Notes: generated by a model not told the origin, from the letters alone. DNA of 13,122 bases from Candidatus Komeilibacteria bacterium RIFCSPLOWO2_01_FULL_45_10 (GCA_001818835.1 MHKL01000039.1:917-14038); one strand, 5' to 3'. Positions 1 through 6,964 are shown, counted from the stretch's first letter. Numbers and translations: made by a program.

Positions 1-488
1 GTGGTTTTGTTCTTTAAATCCTGGTTGGTGGTTTTGGCGCCGGACTGGCCAAAGGAAAGGGCGCGGTTATTGGCGCCCTGCACCTGGCGCATCATCATCC
101 AGATAAAGGCGGCAATAAACAGAAAAGGAATCAAAAACGGCAGAATCGTGCCCAGCCAAAGCGACAGGGAAGAATCTTCCTTAATGCTGATGTTTAAGCC
201 CCGAATTTTTTCCGCCGGCACATCCAAGTTTTTCAGCAGGGCGCTCAATGATTCACCGGGCTCCTTAAGAGTGGTTTTTTCGCTCTCATCGTTCAGTTTT
301 AACTTGATTTTATCGCCGTCAACTTCAATGCTTTTTATTTCCTGGTTGTTGATTAAGTTGACCATTTCGCCCAAGGAGATTTTTGCCGGCGTCTGGGTTT
401 TGGCGTTGTATAAGCTGAAAATCGCCCCGATTAAAACAAAAATCAGGAAAAAAGTCAGGAAATTTTTAAAAAGAGAAGGAGTTTTCAT
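1..488 (-). CDS. ftsH: ATP-dependent zinc metalloprotease FtsH, N-terminal part (cut by window edge)
   Basis: FtsH is a membrane-anchored AAA+ protease that degrades damaged membrane proteins and short-lived regulators. The reverse strand is open from an ATG at 488 to the window edge, giving 162 residues. A first membrane helix lies at about residues 8-27, an extracytoplasmic FtsH_ext-type domain at about 28-107, and a second helix at about 108-131. It is followed by the family's juxtamembrane segment (MMMRQVQGANNRALSFGQS). The AAA and zinc-protease domains lie outside the window. The ATG was chosen because the helix follows directly and a promoter stands just upstream. No SD is visible, and the predicted 5' leader is only about 7 bases. 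Identification is strong despite truncation. Confidence 0.93.
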   Translation of the reverse strand, partial: MKTPSLFKNFLTFFLIFVLIGAIFSLYNAKTQTPAKISLGEMVNLINNQEIKSIEVDGDKIKLKLNDESEKTTLKEPGESLSALLKNLDVPAEKIRGLNISIKEDSSLSLWLGTILPFLIPFLFIAAFIWMMMRQVQGANNRALSFGQSGAKTTNQDLKNKT

Positions 489-501
489 ATTTAGTTATCT
501 T

Positions 502-530
502 ATTATAATAGAGGATTGATTTTTTGACAA
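502..530 (-). promoter_or_regulatory. ftsH promoter
   Basis: Read on the minus strand, TTGTCA (525-530) and TATAAT (502-507) are separated by exactly 17 bases. Transcription should start near 495, about 7 bases before the ftsH ATG at 488, leaving no room for an SD. Confidence 0.8.
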
Positions 531-544
531 GAACAGGAATAAGA

Positions 545-570
545 GAGGGGCGCAAAGTTTTGCGCCCCTC
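545..570 (-). terminator. Rho-independent terminator after rpsA
   Basis: A 12-base perfect inverted repeat (GAGGGGCGCAAA, 545-556, against 559-570) lies just downstream of the rpsA stop. The minus-strand tail TCTTATTCC is moderately T-rich. The plus side reads ATTTTTAAT, so it could work in both directions. It separates rpsA from the ftsH promoter. Confidence 0.8.
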
Positions 571-587
571 ATTTTTAATCCTCTTTC

Positions 588-1778
588 TTATTCCTTATTT
601 TCCTTGTCCGCCGAAGCCCGCAGGGCGGAGGCGGAAGCTTTTTCTTCGGTTTTCGGTTCCTCGGGTTTTTCCTCCCGGTCTTTAGGTTTTTTTAAGGAAA
701 GGCCAAGGCGGTGTTCGGCCGGCTCCAGAGAAATAATATAGAAGTCATTGGTTTCGCCTTCTTTGAGTTCAACTTTATGGTCTTTACCGGAGAGCTCGGA
801 AATGTGGATTAGGCCGTGGATGTCCTTGTCCAGCTCCACAAAAGCGCCGAAAGGATTGAGCTTCAGGACTTTGCCCTGAACTTTCTGGCTAACCTTGTAT
901 TTTTCCGTTACGTTTTTCCAGGGGTCGTCCGTCAGTTTTTTCATGGAAAGGGAAATCCGGCCTTCTTGAACATCAATAATGGCCGCTTTTACCTTGTCGC
1001 CGACTTTGACGATTTGCTTGGGGTCGTCAATCCGCTGCCAGGCCAGTTCGGAAATGTGGATCAGGCCTTCCAAAGCGTCTTCGCTTTCGCCGAACTCCAC
1101 AAAGGCGCCGAAATTGGTGACGCCGGTGATTTTGCCTTCCACGACGTCGCCGATTTTGTAGCGGGCCAGCGTTTTTTGCTGCTTTTCGTCCCAGGCCGCC
1201 TTTTCGGAAACAATCAGCTTTTCTTCCTGCTCGTTAATGTCAATCACCTTGACTTTCAGGGGCATGCCGATGAATTTTCTTAAGGCCGAAAGAATCTTGG
1301 TTTTGTCGCCGCCTTCCACCCGCGGATAGTTTTCAATGGAGAGCTGGGAAACGGGCAAAAAGCCGATGACGTTGCCGAGCTTGACCATTAAGCCGCCTTT
1401 ATTGGCGTCAATGACTTTGGCCGGGGTGACCGCCTGGGTTTTTAAGAGATTTTCCAGATTGTTCCAGGCCTTTTGGTGGCCGGCAAACCGGAACGAAAGT
1501 TCCATTTCGCCGTTTTCGTTTTCCATTTCCAGAACGGTGGCGGTAACGCGGTCGCCGACTTTAACTTCGGAATATTCGCCGGATTCGTCGTAAATTTCTT
1601 TGCCCCTGACCACGCCGGTGGTCAGCCCGTCAATGTCCACGTAAACTTCGTTTTTGGCGACGGAGAGAACGGTGCTTTCCACCAGATCGCCGGTTTTAGG
1701 GATGGATTTGGCTTCCGCCAGCAAGAGCAAATCATCCATGACTTTGCTCTTTTTGGGAGCGATTTTAGTAATTTTCAT
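588..1778 (-). CDS. rpsA: 30S ribosomal protein S1 (four S1 domains)
   Basis: Ribosomal protein S1 binds mRNA on the 30S subunit and promotes initiation. The 396-residue protein carries four S1/OB-fold repeats, at about 28-97, 115-192, 209-280 and 297-364. The last two have the canonical GAFVE and GLIHISEL signatures. Four repeats with a charged tail (365-396) fit the shorter S1 of Gram-positive and CPR-type bacteria rather than the six-repeat E. coli form. The ATG at 1778 (MKITKIAPKK) is preferred over an upstream TTG at 1793. No SD precedes it. A consensus promoter and a roughly 94-base leader lie upstream. The tail contains a palindromic in-frame segment encoding SASALRASAD. Confidence 0.92.
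   Translation of the reverse strand: MKITKIAPKKSKVMDDLLLLAEAKSIPKTGDLVESTVLSVAKNEVYVDIDGLTTGVVRGKEIYDESGEYSEVKVGDRVTATVLEMENENGEMELSFRFAGHQKAWNNLENLLKTQAVTPAKVIDANKGGLMVKLGNVIGFLPVSQLSIENYPRVEGGDKTKILSALRKFIGMPLKVKVIDINEQEEKLIVSEKAAWDEKQQKTLARYKIGDVVEGKITGVTNFGAFVEFGESEDALEGLIHISELAWQRIDDPKQIVKVGDKVKAAIIDVQEGRISLSMKKLTDDPWKNVTEKYKVSQKVQGKVLKLNPFGAFVELDKDIHGLIHISELSGKDHKVELKEGETNDFYIISLEPAEHRLGLSLKKPKDREEKPEEPKTEEKASASALRASADKENKE
607..635. repeat. Palindrome inside the rpsA C-terminal tail
   Basis: TCCGCC (607-612) pairs with GGCGGA (630-635), and GCCC (616-619) with GGGC (623-626), around a GCA loop with a 3x3 internal mismatch. It is in frame and encodes residues about 382-391 of S1, in a probably disordered tail. 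Confidence 0.7.
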
Positions 1779-1872
1779 AAGTTTTATAAACAAAAAAATT
1801 GCCTTAACCTTCTTTTAAAGAAAGTCCTGCCTAGCTCTCTCAAAATCAATAGGCAGGGTTTTTAAGGAGAGC
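1779..1872 (-). promoter_or_regulatory. Structured 5' leader of rpsA
   Basis: The predicted transcript start near 1872 leaves about 94 bases before the ATG. The leader holds a perfect 8-base-pair hairpin (CCTGCCTA, 1826-1833, with TAGGCAGG, 1850-1857; 16-base loop), then a small TTCTTT palindrome and a T-run. S1 mRNA leaders are autoregulated in enterobacteria; a similar role here is inference. Confidence 0.5.
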
Positions 1873-1878
1873 AGGGGG

Positions 1879-1907
1879 ATTATAATATAAGGGGTGGTTT
1901 TTGTCAA
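1879..1907 (-). promoter_or_regulatory. rpsA promoter (perfect consensus)
   Basis: Minus-strand TTGACA (1902-1907), 17-base spacer, TATAAT (1879-1884). All twelve consensus positions match sigma-70, as expected for a highly expressed ribosomal protein gene. The -35 box lies beside the divergent -10 box at 1918-1923, so the two promoters probably compete. Confidence 0.9.
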
Positions 1908-1917
1908 TAATTTAAGC

Positions 1918-1923
1918 TATAAT
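1918..1923 (+). promoter_or_regulatory. -10 box for a probably leaderless mRNA
   Basis: TATAAT ends six bases before the ATG at 1930, which places the expected transcription start on or next to the A of the start codon. The -35 position (TGGTTT, 1895-1900, 17-base spacer) is weak. Confidence 0.6.
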
Positions 1924-1929
1924 TTAATC

Positions 1930-2463
1930 ATGAATCCCCAACCTAATCGGTTTTCTTTTAAAGAAGTCGCCAAACAAACCGGCGCTTCGGGCTTAAAATT
2001 GGCCAGAAAGGACTTTCGGGACCAGGCCGGCGAGGCCTTAAGAAAAGGGGGTTTTGGCAAGGTTGAAACCGAGGCGATTTTAAAAGGTACGCGTAAGCTG
2101 CGGCCGGAAAAGCTGAAAAAAGTTTTTAAGACGTTAAGGAGCGAGCGCTTGATTAAAAAAGGGCGCGAAGCGGTTACCGCCTTTGTTCAAAAAGAAAAAA
2201 TCCGGCAAAGGGAGGGCTCCCAGGAAACCAAGGAGGCGGAGCAGCGCAATTTAAGAATGCGTTTAAGGGAGAGGATGGCGGAAGAGGAACAAACCAATGA
2301 AAGGATGAAAGCGGCTTTAACCAAAGTGCCAGCCGGGTCAGCCGCACCGGCATCTGCACCGGCGCCGGTTATTCCCGTTTCTCCGGACGAGTCCGTTGTC
2401 GAAAATACGGCGCCGAGCGAGTTGGCGGCTAAGGCGGAAAAGCAGGATTTGCCAATAACTTAA
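1930..2463 (+). CDS. Hypothetical basic, helix-rich protein with Pro/Ala linker
   Basis: The product (177 residues) is not recognised. Residues 8-90 are lysine/arginine-rich and contain GASGLKLARKDFRDQAGEAL and a run of Arg/Lys/Leu-rich helices. Residues 90-130 are strongly charged with coiled-coil character (RLRERMAEEEQTNERM). Residues 134-150 are a low-complexity Ala/Pro linker, followed by an acidic, probably disordered tail. No signal peptide or membrane helix is seen. The ATG at 1930 was preferred over a GTG at 1894, which lies upstream of the -10 box at 1918-1923. The net positive N-terminal half could bind nucleic acid, but that is inference only. The gene is divergent from rpsA. Confidence 0.7.
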   Translation: MNPQPNRFSFKEVAKQTGASGLKLARKDFRDQAGEALRKGGFGKVETEAILKGTRKLRPEKLKKVFKTLRSERLIKKGREAVTAFVQKEKIRQREGSQETKEAEQRNLRMRLRERMAEEEQTNERMKAALTKVPAGSAAPASAPAPVIPVSPDESVVENTAPSELAAKAEKQDLPIT

Positions 2464-2481
2464 GGCCTTTTTTAGGGTTTA

Positions 2482-2521
2482 CCCTGAAGTAGGCCGAATA
2501 CAATGAGGCCTTACTTCAGGG
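2482..2521. repeat. CCCTGAAGT hairpin element, copy 1
   Basis: CCCTGAAGTAGGCC (2482-2495) pairs with GGCCTTACTTCAGGG (2507-2521), with one bulged T and an 11-base loop. It lies 18 bases after a stop codon but has no T-run, so it is not a standard terminator. A second short hairpin (CTTAACA, 2523-2529, with 2544-2550) follows immediately. Confidence 0.8.
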
Positions 2522-2554
2522 GCTTAACAAAATCAGGTTTTTATGTTAAGATTG

Positions 2555-2649
2555 AGAGGGAATTTATCCCGCACCACTTTTGTTGTCCAACGGTTATTGA
2601 TTATTTTCTATAACATCGTTTAACAAAAGTGGTGCGGGATTCACCCTCT
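2555..2649. repeat. Long imperfect hairpin with 19-bp perfect arms
   Basis: ATCCCGCACCACTTTTGTT (2566-2584) is perfectly complementary to 2622-2640. Pairing continues outward (AGAGGG, 2555-2560, with CCCTCT, 2644-2649) and inward (AACG 2589-2592 with CGTT 2617-2620; GTTAT 2593-2597 with ATAAC 2610-2614). The outer stem runs into a T-rich stretch, so it may terminate the upstream gene. It is far longer than a normal terminator and could be a MITE-like remnant or a hairpin RNA. Confidence 0.75.
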
Positions 2650-2674
2650 TTTTTAAATATTTTTACCAGTGATT

Positions 2675-3298
2675 ATGAATATCTTTTATTACGGCCTGTC
2701 CTGCTTCAGGATCCAGAATGGCGACCTTTCGCTTTTGATTAATCCTTACGAAGAGGCATCCGGCCTCAAATTGCCGCGCCAGCAAAATGACGTCATTCTC
2801 TATTCCGAGCATCAGGATTATTTGCCTAAAAAGGAAAATACCCTGATAGTTGACACGCCCGGCGAATACGAAGTGAAGGGGGTTTTTATTTACGGCTTAA
2901 GAGCCAATGGCGAGGCGGGCCCGGGCGGCCAGGTGGTTTACCTTATTGAAATGGAAGGCATCAGTTTGGTTTATCTGGGCAACATCAAAAAGACGGAATT
3001 TTCCGCCAGCCAATTGGAGCGGCTGGAAGACGCGGATATTTTAATGGCGCCGGTCGGTGGCGGCGAGTCCCTTTCCGCCAAGCAAGCCACGGAACTGGTG
3101 AGCGAACTGGAACCGCGCCTGGTTATTCCCATGAATTACCATTTGCCGGGCCTGAAGGCCAAGCTGGAACCGCTGGACAAGTTTAAAAAAGAAGTCGGCG
3201 CCAAGTTTGAAACAGTTGATAAGCTGAAAATCTCCAAAAAGGATTTGCCCGCCGAAGAAACCAAGTTCGTGGAAATTGATTTAGCACGTAGCACGTAG
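2675..3298 (+). CDS. Metallo-beta-lactamase-fold protein with degenerate active site
   Basis: The 207-residue protein resembles the COG2220/UPF0173-like metallo-beta-lactamase-fold hydrolases. It opens with YYGLSCFRIQ, continues with a VDTPGEYEVKGVFIYGL strand (59-75), LVYLGNI (98-104) and a helix-strand ending in RLVIPMNYH (148-156). In active relatives the metal ligands are SHxHxDH, GD and PMHY. Here the first motif reads SEHQDY (44-49), GD is GN (102-103) and PMHY is PMNY, so most ligands are lost and catalysis is unlikely. The ATG at 2675 is preferred over a GTG at 2669 because the conserved N-terminus starts there; no SD is seen. The last residues (ARST) are encoded by a heptamer repeat. 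Confidence 0.75.
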   Translation: MNIFYYGLSCFRIQNGDLSLLINPYEEASGLKLPRQQNDVILYSEHQDYLPKKENTLIVDTPGEYEVKGVFIYGLRANGEAGPGGQVVYLIEMEGISLVYLGNIKKTEFSASQLERLEDADILMAPVGGGESLSAKQATELVSELEPRLVIPMNYHLPGLKAKLEPLDKFKKEVGAKFETVDKLKISKKDLPAEETKFVEIDLARST

Positions 3299-3339
3299 CA
3301 CATAGCAATATTCACAAAACTTATGATACGTGCTACGTG
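3284..3339. repeat. GCACGTA heptamer array with inverted copy
   Basis: Three tandem heptamers (GCACGTA, GCACGTA, GCACATA; 3284-3304) overlap the stop codon of the upstream gene. CACGTAGCACGTA (3285-3297) is the exact reverse complement of 3327-3339, giving a 13-base-pair stem with a 29-base loop. There is no T-run, so it does not look like a terminator. Confidence 0.8.
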
Positions 3340-3346
3340 ATTAAAT

Positions 3347-3691
3347 ATGAACCACCCCACGCTCGAGCAGAAAAAAATAATGTGGGTTTATATTATCCTG
3401 CTTTTACTGGTTATTGTGGGGCTTTGGCTGTTTTTTCTTAAGGAAGAGATTGGTTTGAAAATTAAGGAAAACGCTTCGCCGGGCTTGGGTGAAGTTTTAA
3501 ATGAATTCAAGGATTCCATCGGTCAGGGCGCGGTTTATTTAAAACAAGCCGGTACTGAACTAAAGCGTTTGGCTTTGCCGGCGGCCACCACCACGCCGGA
3601 ACAAATTAATTTAAGCGATGAGCAGAAAGCTGATTTACTTCAAAAGGTGCAGGAGAAGCTAAAAGAATCGCCCGCCGCCGATACCCCCTGA
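3347..3691 (+). CDS. Hypothetical single-pass membrane protein (114 aa)
   Basis: The family is not recognised. A short cytoplasmic-type N-terminus (MNHPTLEQKK) precedes one strong membrane helix at residues 11-30. A hydrophilic domain of about 80 residues follows, with amphipathic helices at about 45-70, a threonine/proline segment near 76-82, and a charged C-terminal helix. This is typical of a membrane-anchored accessory protein. The ATG at 3347 lies directly after the CGTGATTAAAT end of the repeat array, and no SD is visible. It has the same direction as the next small ORF and gyrA and may be cotranscribed with them. Function unknown. Confidence 0.75.
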   Translation: MNHPTLEQKKIMWVYIILLLLVIVGLWLFFLKEEIGLKIKENASPGLGEVLNEFKDSIGQGAVYLKQAGTELKRLALPAATTTPEQINLSDEQKADLLQKVQEKLKESPAADTP

Positions 3692-3719
3692 TAATTAATC
3701 AATTAAAATATCTAATTTT

Positions 3720-3827
3720 ATGAAATTTATGACTAAACACCTGCCATTTTTAATTGTCGTGGCCATCAGCATTGCCGCCTTTAACGTTTTGCTGACGGTA
3801 ATGATGATGGCTTACGTTAATTTTTAA
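3720..3827 (+). CDS. Small hydrophobic membrane protein (35 aa)
   Basis: This ORF runs from ATG 3720 to TAA 3825-3827. The first residues are basic (MKFMTKH) and residues 8-34 form one continuous hydrophobic segment without charge, rich in Ile, Val, Leu, Ala and Met. That is what a genuine single-pass small membrane protein looks like. It lies 28 bases after the 114-residue membrane protein and 33 bases before gyrA, on the same strand. A start at the second ATG (3729) is also possible. There is no SD. It is not a known family, and support is composition and position only. Confidence 0.55.
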   Translation: MKFMTKHLPFLIVVAISIAAFNVLLTVMMMAYVNF

Positions 3828-3860
3828 TGTTGCGCCAGCATTTTAAGAAATTATTTTTTT

Positions 3861-6380
3861 ATGGTTCAGCCACCGGATAAAACAGAAAAAAACCAGCCGG
3901 CCAAAAACGCCAAAGAAAAATCCCCGGCCGTCTCACGCAACGTCGGCCAATTGGAGAGACAGCCGATTGTGGAAGAGCTTAAAACCTCCTATTTAGATTA
4001 CGCCATGAGCGTCATCGTGGCGCGGGCCCTGCCGGACGTGAGGGACGGCTTAAAGCCGGTTCACCGCCGGATTTTGTACGCCATGTGGAGCGTCGGCTTA
4101 AGGGCCAGCGCCAAGTTCAGAAAATCGGCCACGGTGGTCGGCGAGGTTTTGGGCAAATACCATCCGCACGGCGACGCGGCCGTTTACGATTCCATGGTCA
4201 GGATGGCGCAGGATTTTGCCATGCGCTATCCCTTGGTTCATGGCCAGGGCAATTTCGGATCCATGGACGGCGACGCGGCCGCGGCCATGCGCTATACCGA
4301 AGCCAAGCTGACGCCGCTGGCGGAAGAACTGCTGTTTGATTTGGAAAAAGAAACCGTTGGTTTTACGCCCAATTACGACGGTTCGCAAGTGGAGCCAATC
4401 GTGCTGCCGGCCAAGCTGCCCAACCTTTTGCTTAACGGCTCGGTGGGCATTGCCGTGGGCATGGCCACCAATATTCCGCCCCATAATTTAAGCGAGCTCA
4501 TTTCCGGCATTATTTGTTTAATTGAAAATCCCGACGCCTCTACCGACGAGCTGATGGCATTCGTCAAGGGGCCGGATTTTCCGACCGGCGCCACCATTTA
4601 CGACCAAAGCGAAATCAAGGCGGCTTATTCAACCGGCAAGGGCGCCATTGTCATGAGGGCCAATGCCGAGATTGTGGAAGGGAAGGGCGGCGCTTTCAAC
4701 ATTATCGTTTCCGAAATTCCCTATCAGGTGAATAAGGCGGCGCTTTTGGAAAAAATCGCGGAACTGGTTAAGGACAAAAAAATCGACGGTATCAGGGATT
4801 TGCGCGATGAATCTGACAAGGAAGGGGTGCGGATTGTCATTGAATTGAAAAAAGACGCCTATCCCAAAAAAGTCCTTAACGCCTTATACAAGCATACCCA
4901 GTTGCAGGACACTTTTCACGTCAATTTGCTGGCCTTGGTGGACGGTTTGCAGCCCAAGGTTTTAAGCTTAAAAATGGTGCTGGAGGAATATTTAAAGCAC
5001 CGCCGGAACGTGGTTACCCGGCGCACCCAGTTTGAACTGACCCGCGCCCGCGACCGCGCCCACATTTTGGAGGGCTTGGTGATGGCCTTGGAAGACATTG
5101 ATAAGATTATCGCCACCATCAAAAAATCCAGGGATAAAGACGAGGCCAAAATCAATTTAATTAAAAGGTTCAAGCTTTCGGAAAAGCAGGCCGTGGCCAT
5201 TCTGGAAATGAAGCTTTCCCAGCTGGCCAATCTGGAGCGCTTAAGAGTGGAGGAGGAGTTAAAGGAAAAGAAACGTTTAATTAAAGAGCTTTCCGAAATT
5301 TTACAAAGCCCCAAAAAGATTTTAGAGGTGATTAAAAGCGAGCTGAAAGGGCTTAAAGAAAAATACGGCGATGCCAGAAAGACCAAAATCGTCAAAGGAG
5401 CGGTAAGCAAGCTAACCACCGAGGATTTAATCGCCAACGAGCCCACGGTGGTAATGGTAACCAATGACGGCTATATCAAGCGCCTGCCGCCCGATACCTT
5501 TAAAGTGCAAAGCCGGGGCGGCAAGGGCGTGATTGGCCAAACCACCAAGGAAGAGGACATTGTCCAGCATCTCTTTACCACCGCCACCCACGCCGATTTG
5601 ATGTTTTTCACTTCCCGCGGCCGTTTGTTCCAGCTTAAGGCCTACGAAATTCCGCCGTCCAGCCGGACGGCCAAGGGCCAGGCCATTGTCAATTTTCTGC
5701 AGCTCTCGCCGGAGGAAAGGGTTTCGGCCGTGCTCTCCGCCGAAGACATGAGCGCTTTTAAATATCTGGTGATGGTGACGACCGGCGGCCTGATTAAAAA
5801 AGTGGGCATTGACAAGTTCCAAAATGTCAGAAGGTCCGGCTTGATCGCCATTAAATTAAAAGGCGACGACCAATTGAGGTGGGTCAAGCCCTCGGGCGGC
5901 AAAGACAATGTGATTTTAGTGACGGCCCAGGGCCAGGCCATCAGATTCAGGGAGGAAAACGTTCGCGAAATGGGCCGGGGCGCAGCGGGCGTGCGGGGCA
6001 TTAAAATCAAAAAGACCGGCGACGAAGTGGTGGGCATGGATATTTTAGACCAGGGCCGGGCCAGCGCCGATGAACAGCTTTTGGTGGTTATGAGCAATGG
6101 CTTTGGCAAGCGCACCTCCCTTAAGGAATACAAGGTTCAGGGCCGGGGCGGCAGCGGCATTAAAACCGCTTCCGTTACCGCCAAAACCGGTCCGGTGATT
6201 TCCTCTTTTATCGTTAACGCCAAGCGGGCCAACGAGGATTTAATCGTGATGGCCGAAAAAGGTCAGGTGATTCGCCTGCCCTTAAAATCGGTTTCCGTGA
6301 TTGGCCGGGCTACCCAAGGGGTGCGGCTGATGAAATTCAAGGAAGCGGAGGATAAGGTGGCGAGCGTGACTTTCGTTTAA
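3861..6380 (+). CDS. gyrA: DNA gyrase subunit A
   Basis: GyrA is the breakage-reunion subunit of DNA gyrase, which introduces negative supercoils with GyrB. The 839 residues match the family length. A hydrophilic N-terminal extension of about 23 residues is followed by the winged-helix region with [12 protein letters not shown] (99-110) and the catalytic tyrosine Y145 in AAAMRYTE. The tower and coiled-coil region ends near 505, and a six-bladed C-terminal beta-pinwheel occupies about 525-839. A GyrA-box-like QSRGGKG at 550-556 and a degenerate QGRGGSG at 760-766 favour GyrA over ParC. The position of E. coli Ser83 is Ala106, while Asp87 is kept as Asp110. There is no SD at the ATG, and the gene ends just before a strong terminator. 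Confidence 0.95.
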   Translation: MVQPPDKTEKNQPAKNAKEKSPAVSRNVGQLERQPIVEELKTSYLDYAMSVIVARALPDVRDGLKPVHRRILYAMWSVGLRASAKFRKSATVVGEVLGKYHPHGDAAVYDSMVRMAQDFAMRYPLVHGQGNFGSMDGDAAAAMRYTEAKLTPLAEELLFDLEKETVGFTPNYDGSQVEPIVLPAKLPNLLLNGSVGIAVGMATNIPPHNLSELISGIICLIENPDASTDELMAFVKGPDFPTGATIYDQSEIKAAYSTGKGAIVMRANAEIVEGKGGAFNIIVSEIPYQVNKAALLEKIAELVKDKKIDGIRDLRDESDKEGVRIVIELKKDAYPKKVLNALYKHTQLQDTFHVNLLALVDGLQPKVLSLKMVLEEYLKHRRNVVTRRTQFELTRARDRAHILEGLVMALEDIDKIIATIKKSRDKDEAKINLIKRFKLSEKQAVAILEMKLSQLANLERLRVEEELKEKKRLIKELSEILQSPKKILEVIKSELKGLKEKYGDARKTKIVKGAVSKLTTEDLIANEPTVVMVTNDGYIKRLPPDTFKVQSRGGKGVIGQTTKEEDIVQHLFTTATHADLMFFTSRGRLFQLKAYEIPPSSRTAKGQAIVNFLQLSPEERVSAVLSAEDMSAFKYLVMVTTGGLIKKVGIDKFQNVRRSGLIAIKLKGDDQLRWVKPSGGKDNVILVTAQGQAIRFREENVREMGRGAAGVRGIKIKKTGDEVVGMDILDQGRASADEQLLVVMSNGFGKRTSLKEYKVQGRGGSGIKTASVTAKTGPVISSFIVNAKRANEDLIVMAEKGQVIRLPLKSVSVIGRATQGVRLMKFKEAEDKVASVTFV

Positions 6381-6416
6381 CGCGGATTGCGCGGATTAAT
6401 TTAGATTTTGCGGATA
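6381..6416. repeat. Nonamer-like direct repeats after gyrA
   Basis: CGCGGATTG, CGCGGATTA, ATTTAGATT and TTGCGGATA follow each other directly after the gyrA stop, and three of the four contain GCGGAT. It resembles a decayed short tandem repeat. Confidence 0.4.
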
Positions 6417-6423
6417 AAAAAAG

Positions 6424-6451
6424 AGCGGCCTTGGTAAAAACCTTGGCCGCT
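6424..6451. terminator. Bidirectional terminator between gyrA and the 93-aa gene
   Basis: AGCGGCC (6424-6430) pairs with GGCCGCT (6445-6451), with an inner GGT/ACC stem. It is followed by TTTT on the plus strand and, read in reverse, by CTTTTTTTAT. It serves the converging gyrA and minus-strand orphan gene. Confidence 0.85.
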
Positions 6452-6460
6452 TTTAAGTCA

Positions 6461-6742
6461 TCAGGCGACGCATAAGAGCTCCGCGCTGACATGGGGCTGG
6501 GTGCTGATGATATTGTCAATGGGGCCGACAGCAAAGATGATTTGCTGGCCTTTTTTGGCAATGATGCAATCGCCCTGATGCGGCGTGGTTGACAGCCGGG
6601 AGTTTCGTCCCAGTTGGCCAAAGCCGATTTGGTCAGCGCCATTACAGCCCGGTTCCGGCGCAAGATGACCACGTTGTCTCAAGATATTTCCCTCCACCTC
6701 ATAAACCATTGAACCTACGCTGACTACAACAAATGTGCTCAT
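6461..6742 (-). CDS. Hypothetical protein (93 aa), orphan minus-strand gene with strong SD
   Basis: The family is not recognised. The product starts MSTFVVVSVGSMVYEVEG, then has a Gly/Gln/His-rich middle with two cysteines (Cys33 and Cys59), and a hydrophobic IIFAVGPIDNII stretch that is too short and mixed for a membrane helix. It looks soluble and beta-rich. The case for a real gene is its signals: AAGGAGGT (6746-6753 in reverse) ends three bases before the ATG, a TTGACA promoter lies 40-70 bases upstream, and a terminator follows the stop. An overlapping minus-strand frame (6337-6672) lacks these and was discarded. It converges with gyrA and diverges from the NIF3-like gene. Confidence 0.7.
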   Translation of the reverse strand: MSTFVVVSVGSMVYEVEGNILRQRGHLAPEPGCNGADQIGFGQLGRNSRLSTTPHQGDCIIAKKGQQIIFAVGPIDNIISTQPHVSAELLCVA

Positions 6743-6783
6743 TTTACCTCCTTATTGAAGATGAGACGAACAGTTAGCACCTC

Positions 6784-6813
6784 ATTATTGAACAAAATTG
6801 CGGTACTTGTCAA
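6784..6813 (-). promoter_or_regulatory. Promoter of the 93-aa orphan gene
   Basis: Minus-strand TTGACA (6808-6813), 18-base spacer, AATAAT (6784-6789). Transcription should start near 6777, giving a leader of about 35 bases that carries the SD at 6746-6753. Confidence 0.75.
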
Positions 6814-6878
6814 GTCCCGCGGGATATGATAGATTTTTAGAGTTAATAATTGAAAAACACGAAGAGGCACAAAGTTGA

Positions 6879-6964
6879 CACGAATAACCCGCGGAGAACT
6901 CACGAATTAGTCAAGCTAAGCTTAATTTGTGAGTCATTAGTGCGTCATTTGTGGACTATTCGTG
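6879..6964. repeat. Nested inverted repeat before the NIF3-like gene
   Basis: The outer arms CACGAATA (6879-6886) and TATTCGTG (6957-6964) enclose a 12-base-pair hairpin, ACTCACGAATTA (6898-6909) with TAATTTGTGAGT (6923-6934), with one G-U pair. CACGAA words recur on both sides. It ends eight bases before the ATG at 6973. Confidence 0.7.

Noticed and set aside
1..519. Open plus-strand frame opposite ftsH
   Set aside because: It is the antisense shadow of a clear FtsH N-terminus with its own promoter.
2555..2649. Integron attC site (GTCCAAC resembles RYYYAAC)
   Set aside because: The matching GTTRRRY partner is absent at the right place (GTTTAAC), the motif is in the loop rather than at the ends, and no integron integrase is present.
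3284..3339. CRISPR array
   Set aside because: The units are seven bases in direct tandem with no spacers, and no cas gene is present.
5654..5671. Palindrome GCCGTCC-AGCC-GGACGGC inside gyrA as another inserted element
   Set aside because: It encodes the conserved PPSSRTAKG segment found in GyrA proteins generally, so it is not an insertion.
6337..6672. Second minus-strand frame overlapping the 93-aa gene
   Set aside because: It starts inside the 93-aa gene, lacks an SD and promoter, and runs through the terminator into gyrA.
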